A stretch of 64,000 nt of DNA, from positions 310,001 to 374,000 of the forward strand of contig NZ_BCAG01000001.1 in NCBI RefSeq assembly GCF_001293685.1, read 5' to 3'. Both the position numbers and the translations under genes were made by a program. The first letter of the stretch is position 1. Every line of letters starts with the position of its first letter. The stretch is from Desulfatitalea tepidiphila. GTDB lineage: Bacteria > Desulfobacterota > Desulfobacteria > Desulfobacterales > Desulfosarcinaceae. The notes below the pieces were generated by a model. It had not been told where the DNA came from. It did not search any database and worked only from the letters and a program-made list of their open reading frames with translations. Positions 38,865-47,596 of the stretch are shown in pieces.

Positions 38865-39007
38865 AGTGTCCGTCCACAAATAGGCAAATTTGGTTGAGAT
38901 CAAGGCGTGCGAAAAATTTTACCGCAGGCATATAGTCGATATTCCGAGGATAAAATTTTGAGCAGAACGCAGATATCGGGCAAATTGGCCATTTGTGGAT
39001 GGGCACT
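38865..39007. repeat. Long inverted repeat (palindromic dispersed element, copy 2)
   Basis: Outer arms 38865-38892 and 38981-39007 pair with about five mismatches (CCACAAAT / ATTTGTGG core). The inner borders GAGATCAAGGCG-GCGAAA and AACGCAGATAT are shared with the element at 172-296, while the centre (AAAATTTTA / TAAAATTTT arms) differs completely. It lies immediately downstream of msrAB and may stop or protect its mRNA. Confidence 0.75.
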
Positions 39008-39033
39008 GATAGGATGAAAGCATCCCCATGTCT

Positions 39034-39069
39034 TTGAAAAAATTGGCCCGGCGAGGTTCTCGCCGGGCC
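39034..39069 (-). terminator. Rho-independent terminator
   Basis: Perfect 10-bp stem GGCCCGGCGA / TCGCCGGGCC (39045-39054, 39060-39069) with a GGTTC loop. On the minus strand it is followed by AATTTTTT. It ends the transcript of the Cys-rich micropeptide gene. Confidence 0.85.
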
Positions 39070-39150
39070 TTAATGAGTGATGAGCACTCATCTCATCGTC
39101 GTTTGTCGATATGCAGATGGCTGTGCGGGTGCTGGACGCCGCGGTCAGGC

Positions 39151-39297
39151 TCAGCTCTGCTGCTCCAGACGGCAGTTGTCGCGGCACACCCGCAGATCCT
39201 CGACGCACCCCGATGGCATGCTGCGGGTGCACTCGGTAAACTTCGATTCACAAAGGCTCATGCAACCATTTTGGTTTTTACTGGACGAATCGTTCAT
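39151..39297 (-). CDS. 48-aa cysteine-rich micropeptide
   Basis: An open frame of 48 codons starting at ATG 39297, with a strong AGGAGGG site 5 bases upstream and a perfect terminator downstream (39034-39069). Six cysteines are arranged almost symmetrically: C12-x3-C16-x6-C23-x7-C31-x6-C38-x3-C42. This twin CX3C pattern resembles helical-hairpin miniproteins held by two disulfides, or a small metal-binding knuckle. No signal peptide is visible. I do not recognise a family. It lies 135 bases after the MazG-like gene on the same strand. Confidence 0.65.
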   Translation of the reverse strand: MNDSSSKNQNGCMSLCESKFTECTRSMPSGCVEDLRVCRDNCRLEQQS

Positions 39298-39432
39298 GGC
39301 AACCCTCCTGATTGACTGTGCCGAAGGTTTTTGATTTTCAGCACCATGATAACCACGCCTGGCGGGCTGGCAAGCCCTTGTCTTGTGAAACCGTCGGGGC
39401 CGCGCCTGGCCGGGACCGGCAGGAAACCAGCG

Positions 39433-39774
39433 CTATGATGTCAGTTTGGGGTTTTGCCAGTGGCGCCGATGGTCGCGCCGGGCTTTTTCTTCCAGGTTGC
39501 CCGACACCGCAGCGGTCAGATCCACGCCGGTCTGGTTGGCGATGCAGGCGAGCACAAACATGACGTCGGCCAGCTCGTCGGCCAGGTCCTCCCTGGTTCG
39601 CGGCGTGCTTTTAAAACTCTGTTCGCCATATAGCCGCACCATCAGGCGGGCTACCTCGCCCACCTCCTCCATCAGAATGCCCAGGTTGGTCAATTCGCCG
39701 AAATAGCGCACGCCGTGTTGTTTCACCCATTGGTCCACCCGGTCTTGATAATCTCGAAGCGTCAGCGTTTGCAT
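39433..39774 (-). CDS. MazG-like nucleotide pyrophosphohydrolase
   Basis: A 113-aa all-alpha NTP-PPase of the MazG/MazG-like superfamily. The metal-binding E-E-x-x-E (ILMEEVGEVARL) near residues 35-40 and E-L-A-D (LADELADVMFVLACIA) near 68 are intact. It probably hydrolyses a nucleoside triphosphate to the monophosphate, for house-cleaning or (p)ppGpp-linked control. It is a single-domain form, as in many bacteria. The start at 39774 is preceded by GGAAAGG. Confidence 0.87.
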   Translation of the reverse strand: MQTLTLRDYQDRVDQWVKQHGVRYFGELTNLGILMEEVGEVARLMVRLYGEQSFKSTPRTREDLADELADVMFVLACIANQTGVDLTAAVSGNLEEKARRDHRRHWQNPKLTS

Positions 39775-39838
39775 GGAAAGCCTTTCCTCTCAACTTCCTG
39801 GTGCCTGTCGCAAGGCTCCAGGCGGTTGCAGTCCATAA

Positions 39839-39872
39839 GAAAAAAGGAGCGGTGCCGGATGGCGCCGCCCCT
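39839..39872 (-). terminator. Rho-independent terminator
   Basis: An 11-bp GC-rich stem (GGAGCGGTGCC / GGCGCCGCCCC, one mismatch and one wobble) with a GGAT loop is followed on the minus strand by six T. It lies just downstream of the gene ending at 39914. Confidence 0.75.
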
Positions 39873-39913
39873 TAAAATTTAAAGAAGAAATGGAGGTTGC
39901 TAAAAACAGGAGA

Positions 39914-40399
39914 TCAAGATTGCAATCCGAGCGGAGCGTTGCACACGCGCCAACGCCCGTTTTCCTTGACCAGCTCGATGGTGACATCGACGGGATAGTC
40001 GTTGCCGATGCGAAACAGTTTGCCGACGACCATGAAGACCGGGTTGATGGCCACGCGCGTCGTTCCAGTCAGGTGAACGACGGCCGACTCCGAATCCTGT
40101 GAGAGGGTCTCGGTATGGATATGGGTGAACATGTGTCGGAGATAGTTGATATCGAACCCCCTTTGGGCAGCCTCGTCGCTTTTTCGGTTCAGGAATGTCC
40201 GGACGGGGTCACCGCTTTCGCCTTCTCCGGCGCAGAGCCACTCTTGCATGTCGGTGTCCAGGTAGTAATAATCCTTGGCAAAGGCTTCGGCTACGGCGGC
40301 CGGCCCTTTTCGGCAGTCCAGACCGATCAATGCAGCCTGCAGCACGACGAACAGGGCGATTAACACGACAAAGGGAGCGAAGCGGTTCAAAGAATCCAT
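39914..40399 (-). CDS. Membrane-anchored periplasmic protein of unknown function
   Basis: A 161-aa protein with one N-terminal membrane helix (FAPFVVLIALFVVLQAALIGL, about 7-27), then a soluble domain of alternating helices and strands (VVHLTGTTRVAINP, YPVDVTIELVKENGRWRVCN). The pattern resembles small NTF2-like or lipoprotein accessory domains, but no family is recognised. ATG 40399 has an excellent AAGGAGG site, whereas the open frame to 40576 does not. It is divergent from the haem-sensing kinase gene and shares its ~230-bp control region. Confidence 0.65.
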   Translation of the reverse strand: MDSLNRFAPFVVLIALFVVLQAALIGLDCRKGPAAVAEAFAKDYYYLDTDMQEWLCAGEGESGDPVRTFLNRKSDEAAQRGFDINYLRHMFTHIHTETLSQDSESAVVHLTGTTRVAINPVFMVVGKLFRIGNDYPVDVTIELVKENGRWRVCNAPLGLQS

Positions 40400-40626
40400 G
40401 GGATCAACCTCCTTGCGGCGATGCATTGGCCTTGGCGGCATGGTTTTCGAGAGTCGATTACCGGCAGTCCATAACATGGACACGCGGGCATGACAAGGGG
40501 TTTGGGTGTCCATGGGAAACCCGCGACGTTGACCCCATACGGGGAATCGGTTATCGTACGGGATCAACACCGCCATTCAGGTGCGCCAACTGCCTCTGAC
40601 GCCCGATACCCTTTAAGGTAGCTGCA

Positions 40627-42903
40627 ATGGCCCCATTTTTCAGAAAATTGAGGAACAGTCTGATCACCAAACTGCTCATCAGCGTCGCGGGCATCATGCT
40701 CGTGTGCCTCTGCATTTGGGGATATTTAAATTACCAATATCTGCAACAGAAGGCCATGGACGACCTGGCCGTAAACATGGACCGCTTGAGCAACACCATC
40801 CGGCTGGGCACCCATTATGCCATGATGCTCAATTCCCGCGACGACATCCAACAGATCATCAACAACGTCGCGCGCCAGAACGACATCGAAAATGTCCGTA
40901 TTTACAACAAGGCCGGTGAGATCAAGTATTCCAACCGTTCCGAAGAGGTGGACCGGCAAACCAACATCAAGGCCGAGGCCTGCGATATTTGTCACAATGT
41001 CGATCCGCCGCAGGTATCGGTGCCCTTGACCGAACGGGTGCGCCTGCTCCGCTCGGATCAAGGCTATCGCATGATGGGCATCATCAGCCCGGTATACAAT
41101 GAACCCGGTTGCGCCACGGATGCCTGCCATGTGCACCCGGCCGATAAACGGGTCCTCGGGGCCCTGGACCTGGTGGTTTCACTCAAGGATGTGGACCGCG
41201 AAGCGGCTGTCTACCAGCGCAACCTGATTCTGCTGGCGGTCGGCCTGTTCGTCGGCATCGCCGTGATGATCGTGTTCATCATCCTGCGGTTCGTGACGGC
41301 GCCGGTCAAGCGCCTGATCCAGGGCGCGCGGTGCATCGAGAGCGGGGACTACGGCGCCGCGGTCCAGATCAACCAGAACGACGAAATGAAGGCGTTGGCC
41401 CAGGCGATCAACCAGATGGGGCAATCCATCGGCGAGAAGACCCAGGCCCTCAACCGCCAGCGCAATCAGTATCAAAATCTCTTCGGGACGGTGCCTTGCA
41501 TCATCACGGTCCAGGATCGCAACTACCGGATTATCGAGTACAATCGGGAATTCGCCGAAAGGTTCAAGCCCCAGCCCGGCGCCTTCTGCTACCAGGCCTA
41601 CAAAGGGCGCGACACCAAGTGTGTCGTGTGCCCGGTGGAGATGACTTTCGAAGATGGTCTTCCGCACTACAGCGAGGAGTCGGCCCTCGATAAGGACGGC
41701 ACCATGCGGCACTGGATCGTGCGTACGTCGCCCATCAAGGATGCCGAGGGCAACATCGTTGCCGCCATGGAGATGAACCTGGACATCTCCGAGCGCAAGC
41801 AGTTGGAAGAAAAGCTGGTGCAATCGGAAAAGAAGTATCATGCCATCTTCAACAACATCCCCAATCCTGTGTTCGTGCTCGATCCGGAGACGTGGATCAT
41901 CCTGGACTGCAACGCCAGCGTCGACGCCGTCTACGGGTTTCAGCGTGGGGAGGTGGTGGGCACCTCTTTCCTGGAGTTGTTCTGGGAGCGTCCCGACCCG
42001 GTGACCGCGGCCGGTTTGAAGACGGCGACGGTGATCGAGCGGGCCAAACATCGCGACAAGGATGGGCTGGCGCGCTTTGTGACGATCCGTATTTCGCCCT
42101 CGGCGTATGGTGGTGTGAAGGTGCTGCTGGTGACCATCAGCGACATCACCAAGCGTCTGGAGGCCGAACAGCAGCTGATCCAGGCCAGCAAGATGGCTAC
42201 CTTGGGCGAGATGGCCACCGGCGTGGCCCACGAACTGAACCAACCCCTGTCGGTGATCAAGACGGCGAGCAGTTTTTTCATGCGCAAGCTGCGGAATAAG
42301 GCACCCATCGCCGAGGATGTCCTGCTGACCATGTCCGAAGAGATCGACAGCCATGTCCAGCGGGCCACCAAGATCATCAACCACATGCGTCAGTTCGGCC
42401 GCAAAAGCGGACCTGAACTGGTGCCGGTGCAGGTCAACGATATCCTGCGCCAGGCCTTCGATATCTTCAGTCAGCAGCTCAAGGTGCGCGGCATCGAAGT
42501 CGAATGGGAGATCACCTCAGATCTGCCCATGGTGATGGGGGACCCGGGCCGCCTTGAGCAGGTGTTCATCAATCTGTTGATCAATGCCCGTGACACCATT
42601 GAAGAGCAGATGGCGGCCGAGCCGGGGCACCATCGCAGCCACCGGATCAGGCTCTCCACCACTCGCACGGACGACCGTGTGGTGGTCAGCGTTTGCGACA
42701 CCGGCACGGGCATACCCGACGGCATTGCCGAGCGCATTTTCGAGCCTTTTTTCACCACCAAGAAGGTGGGGCAGGGCACCGGACTGGGGCTTTCCATCAG
42801 TTATGGGATCATCAAGGAGTGCAACGGCCGGATCTACACCCGGCCCAACCCCCAGGGCGGGGCCTGTTTTTTGATCGAGTTCCCGATCCCTCCGGAGACC
42901 TAG
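40627..42903 (+). CDS. c-haem-binding PAS sensor histidine kinase
   Basis: A 758-aa membrane kinase. Membrane helix 1 (about 15-37) is followed by a periplasmic domain (40-195) containing a haem c motif C119-D-I-C-H123 and a second C162-x4-C167-H168. Helix 2 (about 198-222), HAMP, a PAS domain with a C321-x10-C332-x2-C335-P set, a second PAS and a HisKA domain (VAHELNQPLSVIK) follow. The HATPase domain has FINLLINARDT, DTGTGIPDG and GTGLGLSI. The haem domain should sense periplasmic redox state or a gas. It lies 55 bases before the receiver-kinase gene and just upstream of the hmc operon. Confidence 0.88.
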   Translation: MAPFFRKLRNSLITKLLISVAGIMLVCLCIWGYLNYQYLQQKAMDDLAVNMDRLSNTIRLGTHYAMMLNSRDDIQQIINNVARQNDIENVRIYNKAGEIKYSNRSEEVDRQTNIKAEACDICHNVDPPQVSVPLTERVRLLRSDQGYRMMGIISPVYNEPGCATDACHVHPADKRVLGALDLVVSLKDVDREAAVYQRNLILLAVGLFVGIAVMIVFIILRFVTAPVKRLIQGARCIESGDYGAAVQINQNDEMKALAQAINQMGQSIGEKTQALNRQRNQYQNLFGTVPCIITVQDRNYRIIEYNREFAERFKPQPGAFCYQAYKGRDTKCVVCPVEMTFEDGLPHYSEESALDKDGTMRHWIVRTSPIKDAEGNIVAAMEMNLDISERKQLEEKLVQSEKKYHAIFNNIPNPVFVLDPETWIILDCNASVDAVYGFQRGEVVGTSFLELFWERPDPVTAAGLKTATVIERAKHRDKDGLARFVTIRISPSAYGGVKVLLVTISDITKRLEAEQQLIQASKMATLGEMATGVAHELNQPLSVIKTASSFFMRKLRNKAPIAEDVLLTMSEEIDSHVQRATKIINHMRQFGRKSGPELVPVQVNDILRQAFDIFSQQLKVRGIEVEWEITSDLPMVMGDPGRLEQVFINLLINARDTIEEQMAAEPGHHRSHRIRLSTTRTDDRVVVSVCDTGTGIPDGIAERIFEPFFTTKKVGQGTGLGLSISYGIIKECNGRIYTRPNPQGGACFLIEFPIPPET

Positions 42904-42958
42904 TAATTCTAGTGGACCCAAGCACTGCATCATCAAGCGGTTTGGCCGGGAAGCGCAC

Positions 42959-44110
42959 ATGACGACAGACATTTTATTGGTCGATGACGAACAGGGAATC
43001 CGCAAGGTGCTGGGCATCGCCCTGGCCGACCGCGGATATCGCGTCCACACCGCCGCAGATGCCCGGCAGGCCTTGGCCCTTTTCGATGAACTCGGCCCCC
43101 CGATAGTGTTGACCGATATCAAGATGCCGGGGATGGACGGCATCGAACTGCTTCGTGCCCTCAAGCGCCGCAACCCGGAAACCGAAGTGATCATGATCAC
43201 CGGCCATGGCGAAACGGACCTGGCCATTCGGAGCCTCAAATACGAGGCCACGGATTACATCTCCAAACCCATCGACGACGACATTCTCGACGTGGCTCTC
43301 AAGCGGGCCCTGGAGCGCATTTCTCTCAGGGCTCAACTGCGGGAATATACCGAGAACCTGGAGCGAATGGTCGAGGAGAAGAGCCGCCGTCTGATCCAGG
43401 CCGAGCGCCTGGCCGCCATGGGAGAGACCGTGGCCGGTCTGGCGCATGCCATCAAGAATATCACCGGCAGCCTCAGGGGCGGCCTGTTTGTGGTCGATAA
43501 GGGGTTCGAACTGCAAAACCAGGACTATTTGAAGCAAGGCTGGCGCATGGTTCGAGACAATGTGGCCCGGGTCGAACAACTCAGCCTGGACCTGCTCGAT
43601 ATCGCCAAGCCGGGCCGGCCCGACGTCACGCCCACCGATCCAGCCGCACCCCTCCGGGCGGTTTTTGATCTGATGTTCCCCCGGGCCGAAGCTCACGATG
43701 TCCGCATGACGCTCCAGTGCGCGCCGGACCTTAGGGCTGTTCCCATGGATCCGGAGGCGATCAACCGCTGTTTGCTCAATCTGGTGGTCAATGCCTTGGA
43801 GGCCTGCAACTCCGAACCGAACCGCTGCCTGACACCCACTATCGCCTTGACCGTCGAAGCTGGGGAAGAGGGCGTTTGCTATCATGTCAGCGACAACTGC
43901 GGGGGCATGACGACGGAGGTGCAAGCCCGCCTGTTCAAAGGATTCTTCACCACCAAGGGCAGCAGGGGTACGGGTATCGGCCTCATGCTGGCCCGCAAAA
44001 TCGTTGAAAATCATCAGGGCCGTATCGCCGTAAGTTCAACAAAAGGGGCCGGCACCACCTTCGAAATCTGTTTGCCCTGGGGGCATAACATTTCGCAATT
44101 ATCTGAATAA
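42959..44110 (+). CDS. Receiver-histidine kinase hybrid
   Basis: A 383-aa cytoplasmic protein. A receiver domain (1-125) has phosphoacceptor Asp in VLTDIKMPGMDG, MITGHGE and the Lys of SKPI. A coiled linker (LREYTENLERMVEEKSRR) leads to a kinase module with a variant H-box GLAHAIKNITGS and a HATPase with N-box LLNLVVNALEA, SDNCGGM and GTGIGLMLA. It probably receives a phosphoryl group from the haem-sensing kinase directly upstream and relays or modulates it. It is closely similar to the hybrid at 53227-55176, so the two flank hmc as paralogues. Confidence 0.9.
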   Translation: MTTDILLVDDEQGIRKVLGIALADRGYRVHTAADARQALALFDELGPPIVLTDIKMPGMDGIELLRALKRRNPETEVIMITGHGETDLAIRSLKYEATDYISKPIDDDILDVALKRALERISLRAQLREYTENLERMVEEKSRRLIQAERLAAMGETVAGLAHAIKNITGSLRGGLFVVDKGFELQNQDYLKQGWRMVRDNVARVEQLSLDLLDIAKPGRPDVTPTDPAAPLRAVFDLMFPRAEAHDVRMTLQCAPDLRAVPMDPEAINRCLLNLVVNALEACNSEPNRCLTPTIALTVEAGEEGVCYHVSDNCGGMTTEVQARLFKGFFTTKGSRGTGIGLMLARKIVENHQGRIAVSSTKGAGTTFEICLPWGHNISQLSE

Positions 44111-44195
44111 AAAAGGTTTATCATTCTGCCTGCCCGATCTTCCTGCCTCGATAGATGATCCTTTTTAATTGTACTTAATGGCATTCAGAAAAAAC

Positions 44196-44233
44196 TTGAC
44201 GATTCAGCATTATCTTGACTATATCGGTCAAGA
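44196..44233 (+). promoter_or_regulatory. Predicted Rrf2/hmc promoter with overlapping operator
   Basis: TTGACG at 44196-44201 and TATATC at 44220-44225 are 18 bp apart. A perfect inverted repeat TCTTGAC-N7-GTCAAGA (44213-44233) covers the -10 box. The following gene encodes an Rrf2-family repressor, so autoregulation of rrf2 and hmc is likely. Confidence 0.6.
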
Positions 44234-44292
44234 AGGTGCGACACCATCCCGTCCAATCTGGAAATGAAACCCGTTAACATGATGAGACGGAA

Positions 44293-44742
44293 ATGCTGAT
44301 TCCAACCAAAAAGGGCCAATATGCCTTGCGGGCCGTTTACGAGCTGGCCAAGCATCAGGGTTCGGGTCCGACTAAAATTTCGGCGATCGCCGCTGCCCAG
44401 GCGATCCCGCACCGTTTTCTCGAAGTGATCCTTTACCACCTCAAAAGCAGCGGTTTAGTGACGTCCACGAGGGGCTTTTACGGTGGCTACCAGCTCACCC
44501 GGCCGGCGGCGGAAATCACCGTCGGTGAAATCCTCAGACATGTGCATAAAGAGATGGCCGAAGCGGAATGCCTGGCCTGTATCTCGGTGCGCAACTGCCC
44601 GTTTGCTGGCGGTTGCGCCTTTTCCAGTTTATGGCAGCGGGTCAAAACAGCGGTTTTCAAAGTCTACGATGACACCACCTTGCAAGATCTGCTCGACGAT
44701 AAGGAAGCGGCCAAGGTGTTGGATCCCCGGTGCGCCGTCTAA
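44293..44742 (+). CDS. Rrf2-family iron-sulfur transcription regulator
   Basis: A 149-aa winged-helix regulator (DNA-binding region 1-75: ALRAVYELA, ISAIAAAQAIPHRFLEVIL, STRGFYGGYQLTRP). Cysteines C96-x5-C102-x5-C108 match the spacing of the IscR 2Fe-2S ligands, with an additional C93. In Desulfovibrio vulgaris the Rrf2 protein of the hmc locus represses hmc, so this protein most likely does the same, using its cluster to read redox state. The operator-like palindrome 60 bases upstream fits. It lies 26 bases before hmcA, and cotranscription is probable. Confidence 0.9.
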   Translation: MLIPTKKGQYALRAVYELAKHQGSGPTKISAIAAAQAIPHRFLEVILYHLKSSGLVTSTRGFYGGYQLTRPAAEITVGEILRHVHKEMAEAECLACISVRNCPFAGGCAFSSLWQRVKTAVFKVYDDTTLQDLLDDKEAAKVLDPRCAV

Positions 44743-44768
44743 GCGCGCCCCTGTGCCAAGGAGTGTCT

Positions 44769-46394
44769 ATGATAGGACTCGTAAAAATGGGCAAAAGTTT
44801 CGTGAGGAACGGCAGAAAGATGGTTCTCCCATTTGGCTTGCTGATGCTGACGGCGTTACTGGTATCGCTGGCCGTGGCACGCCAGGCGCCGTCCGAACCC
44901 ATCCCGGGCCGGGCCGATATAATCACTATCGACGGACTGCGGGCCTTCGGGCCGCTGGAGCGGCCGCCCGTGGTTTTTTTCCATGGCAAACACACAGAGG
45001 CGCTGGCCAAGGCCCAAAAGGACTGCCTGGCTTGCCATCCTCAGGGTGAGAAGTATCTTTCACTCAAGTATAACCGTACGGCCGATACTGACAAACAGGC
45101 CGTCATGGACGTCTACCACGACGGGTGTATCGGGTGTCATGCCGATTACCGCAGCCAAAACCAACCGTCAGGGCCGGTCACATGCGGGGAGTGCCATGTG
45201 GCAGAGAAGGCGGTGAACAACATCCGCGCCGGCATTGGCTTGGATAAATCCCTCCACTACCGGCACGTCAAGGCCGCCGAGCAGAAGTGCGAGCGCTGCC
45301 ACCACGCCTACAACCCCGAAACCAAGCAGCTTTACTATGATAAGGGCAAAGAGGGGGCCTGCCTTTACTGTCACAAGGATCAGACCCAGGAAAACCGCAT
45401 CGCTTACCGCCAGGCGGCCCACCTGGACTGTGTCGGCTGCCATCGGGAGTTGTCGCTCCAGAAGAAGACGGCCGGTCCCATGGAGTGTGCCGGCTGCCAC
45501 GACCCGGAGGCCCAGGCTCTCATCGCCAAAGTGGCCGATATTCCTCGCCTGGAGCGCAACCAGCCGGATGTGACGCTGGTCAAGGCCCACCGGGAAGATG
45601 AAAAGGTCGACGCGCAAAAACCACGTATGGCCCTGGTGCCTTTCGACCACCTCAAGCATGAGGGCGCGACCCAGTATTGCCGCACCTGCCACCACGCCGA
45701 GTTGACCTCCTGCGCCAGCTGCCATCCCATCCAGGGGCATGCGGACGGCAAGATGGTCAAGCTGTCCCAGGCCATGCATGAACAGGACGCCCAGATGAGC
45801 TGCGTGGGCTGCCACACCCAAAAACAGTTGCGGGCCGAGTGCGCCGGCTGTCATGCCAGCATGCCGGCGGAGAAGGTTTGGGCCGGCGAGGCGGCCTGCA
45901 AGGTGTGTCACATGCCCCAGGAGGCGCCGGTGGCGCGTCCCGGATACGAAATGCTGGCCAGTGAAATGGCGGCATCACTGATCGATGCCCGTCGGCAAAT
46001 TCCGCCTCCGGTGGCCGTCGAGGACATCCCCGAAACCGTGATCATCGACCACCTGGTGGATGCCTACGAAGCGGTGAAGATGCCCCACCGGCAGATCGTG
46101 CAGAAGCTTTCGGACCTGATGCGCGACGATGCCTTGGCCGCCGCCTTCCACACCCAGCCGACCACCTTCTGCCAGGGGTGCCATCACAACAGCCCGGCAT
46201 CGCTCAAGCCGCCCCAATGCGGATCCTGCCACGGACGCACTTCCGATGCGATGAACCTGACCCGGCCGGGACTGATGGCGGCCTATCACGAACAGTGCAT
46301 GTTGTGCCACGAGAAAATGGGGATCGAAAAGCCGGCCAATCGCGACTGCACGGCCTGCCATGCCAAACGCGCTGAAACCGCGCGCAACAATTGA
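44769..46394 (+). CDS. hmcA: High-molecular-weight 16-haem cytochrome c, HmcA
   Basis: A 541-aa exported cytochrome with an N-terminal hydrophobic signal/anchor ([18 protein letters not shown]). I count 16 CxxCH haem motifs, the number of D. vulgaris HmcA, with additional His residues for bis-His ligation (FHGKH, HYRH). It is the periplasmic subunit of the Hmc complex, exchanging electrons with periplasmic cytochrome c3/hydrogenases. ATG 44769 follows AAGGAG. First structural gene of hmcABCDEF. Confidence 0.95.
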   Translation: MIGLVKMGKSFVRNGRKMVLPFGLLMLTALLVSLAVARQAPSEPIPGRADIITIDGLRAFGPLERPPVVFFHGKHTEALAKAQKDCLACHPQGEKYLSLKYNRTADTDKQAVMDVYHDGCIGCHADYRSQNQPSGPVTCGECHVAEKAVNNIRAGIGLDKSLHYRHVKAAEQKCERCHHAYNPETKQLYYDKGKEGACLYCHKDQTQENRIAYRQAAHLDCVGCHRELSLQKKTAGPMECAGCHDPEAQALIAKVADIPRLERNQPDVTLVKAHREDEKVDAQKPRMALVPFDHLKHEGATQYCRTCHHAELTSCASCHPIQGHADGKMVKLSQAMHEQDAQMSCVGCHTQKQLRAECAGCHASMPAEKVWAGEAACKVCHMPQEAPVARPGYEMLASEMAASLIDARRQIPPPVAVEDIPETVIIDHLVDAYEAVKMPHRQIVQKLSDLMRDDALAAAFHTQPTTFCQGCHHNSPASLKPPQCGSCHGRTSDAMNLTRPGLMAAYHEQCMLCHEKMGIEKPANRDCTACHAKRAETARNN

Positions 46395-46405
46395 GGGTTT
46401 TTCGC

Positions 46406-47488
46406 ATGTCGATGTCACGCAGGAATTTTTTGGGTTGGATGGGCGCCGCAGGCGTGGTCGGCGCCACGAGCCGGACGGCCAGGGCCGCCTCCAACAAGCA
46501 GTTCAAAGGGTATGCCGACAGCAATGCCGTGCTGCACGACATGACCCGTTGCATCGGTTGCCGGCGGTGCGAAGCGGCCTGCAATACCGTCAACGAATTG
46601 CCTGCCCCCGAGCAGCCTTTCGACGACCTCAAAGTCATGGAGGCCTGGCGGCGCACCACGGCTCGGACTTACACCGTCGTCAATCAGTTCTTCCCAGACG
46701 GGGACACCCTGCCGCCGGTCTTCGTGAAAAAGCAGTGCAACCACTGCCTGGAACCGGCCTGCGCGTCGGCCTGCTTCGTCAAGGCCTTTACCAAGACGCC
46801 TGAAGGGGCGGTCATCTACAATGCCGATGTATGCGTGGGTTGCCGCTATTGTATGGTCGCCTGCCCCTTTGACATTCCGGCCTATGAATATCACAAGGCC
46901 CTTGACCCCAAGATCATGAAGTGCACCATGTGCCACCCGCGCATCCTGGAGGGCAAGCTGCCGGGGTGCGTCGAGGCCTGCCCCACCGAAGCGCTGGTGT
47001 ACGGCAAGCGGGACGAACTCATCCGGGTGGCCCGCGACCGCATCCACACTTTTCCAGATCGCTACCTGGACCACATTTACGGCGAGCACGAGATGGGTGG
47101 GACCAGCTGGCTGTATCTTTCCGGCGCGCCGTTCGAAGCCCTGGGCCTGCGGGAGGACCTGGGCAACAAGGCGGCCGGAGAATACACCTCGGGGGCCCTT
47201 GGCGCCGTTCCCATCGTCATTGGATTGTGGCCGGTGCTGCTTACCGGGATCTATGCCATCAACAAGCGCAAGGAGAAGATCGCCGCCGAGGAGCGGGCCG
47301 CGGCCGTGAGCGAGGCCGTTGATCATGCGGAGGTCCAAGCCGAAGGACGTCTCAAGGCCGCCCTGGAAAAGGCGGAGCAGGACAAGGCCGCCGCGATCGA
47401 GCGGGAATTCAAAAAAGCCCTGGAGGCCGAAGCCAAAGCCCGACTGGCGTCCGGTGGAAGCGAAACGGGCGACGGCGAAAAGGCGTAG
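46406..47488 (+). CDS. hmcB: Hmc complex iron-sulfur subunit HmcB
   Basis: A 360-aa protein with a twin-arginine signal ([13 protein letters not shown]), so the iron-sulfur part is periplasmic. Sixteen cysteines in ferredoxin-like sets ([45 protein letters not shown]...CVEACP) indicate four 4Fe-4S clusters as in DmsB/NrfC proteins. A single membrane helix near 270-290 ([18 protein letters not shown]) and a charged Ala/Lys/Glu coiled tail follow. It links HmcA to the NrfD-like HmcC. The start is at the ATG giving the intact Tat motif, 11 bases after the hmcA stop. Confidence 0.93.
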   Translation: MSMSRRNFLGWMGAAGVVGATSRTARAASNKQFKGYADSNAVLHDMTRCIGCRRCEAACNTVNELPAPEQPFDDLKVMEAWRRTTARTYTVVNQFFPDGDTLPPVFVKKQCNHCLEPACASACFVKAFTKTPEGAVIYNADVCVGCRYCMVACPFDIPAYEYHKALDPKIMKCTMCHPRILEGKLPGCVEACPTEALVYGKRDELIRVARDRIHTFPDRYLDHIYGEHEMGGTSWLYLSGAPFEALGLREDLGNKAAGEYTSGALGAVPIVIGLWPVLLTGIYAINKRKEKIAAEERAAAVSEAVDHAEVQAEGRLKAALEKAEQDKAAAIEREFKKALEAEAKARLASGGSETGDGEKA

Positions 47489-47596
47489 CAGATTCATGCA
47501 GTCCGAATGGCCTGCAGGTTCAGAAACTCAACGTTCAAGCGCATCCATTGCGTTTGATCTCCCCGATGACACCGAGGGGAATACAGGAGGGCTTCC

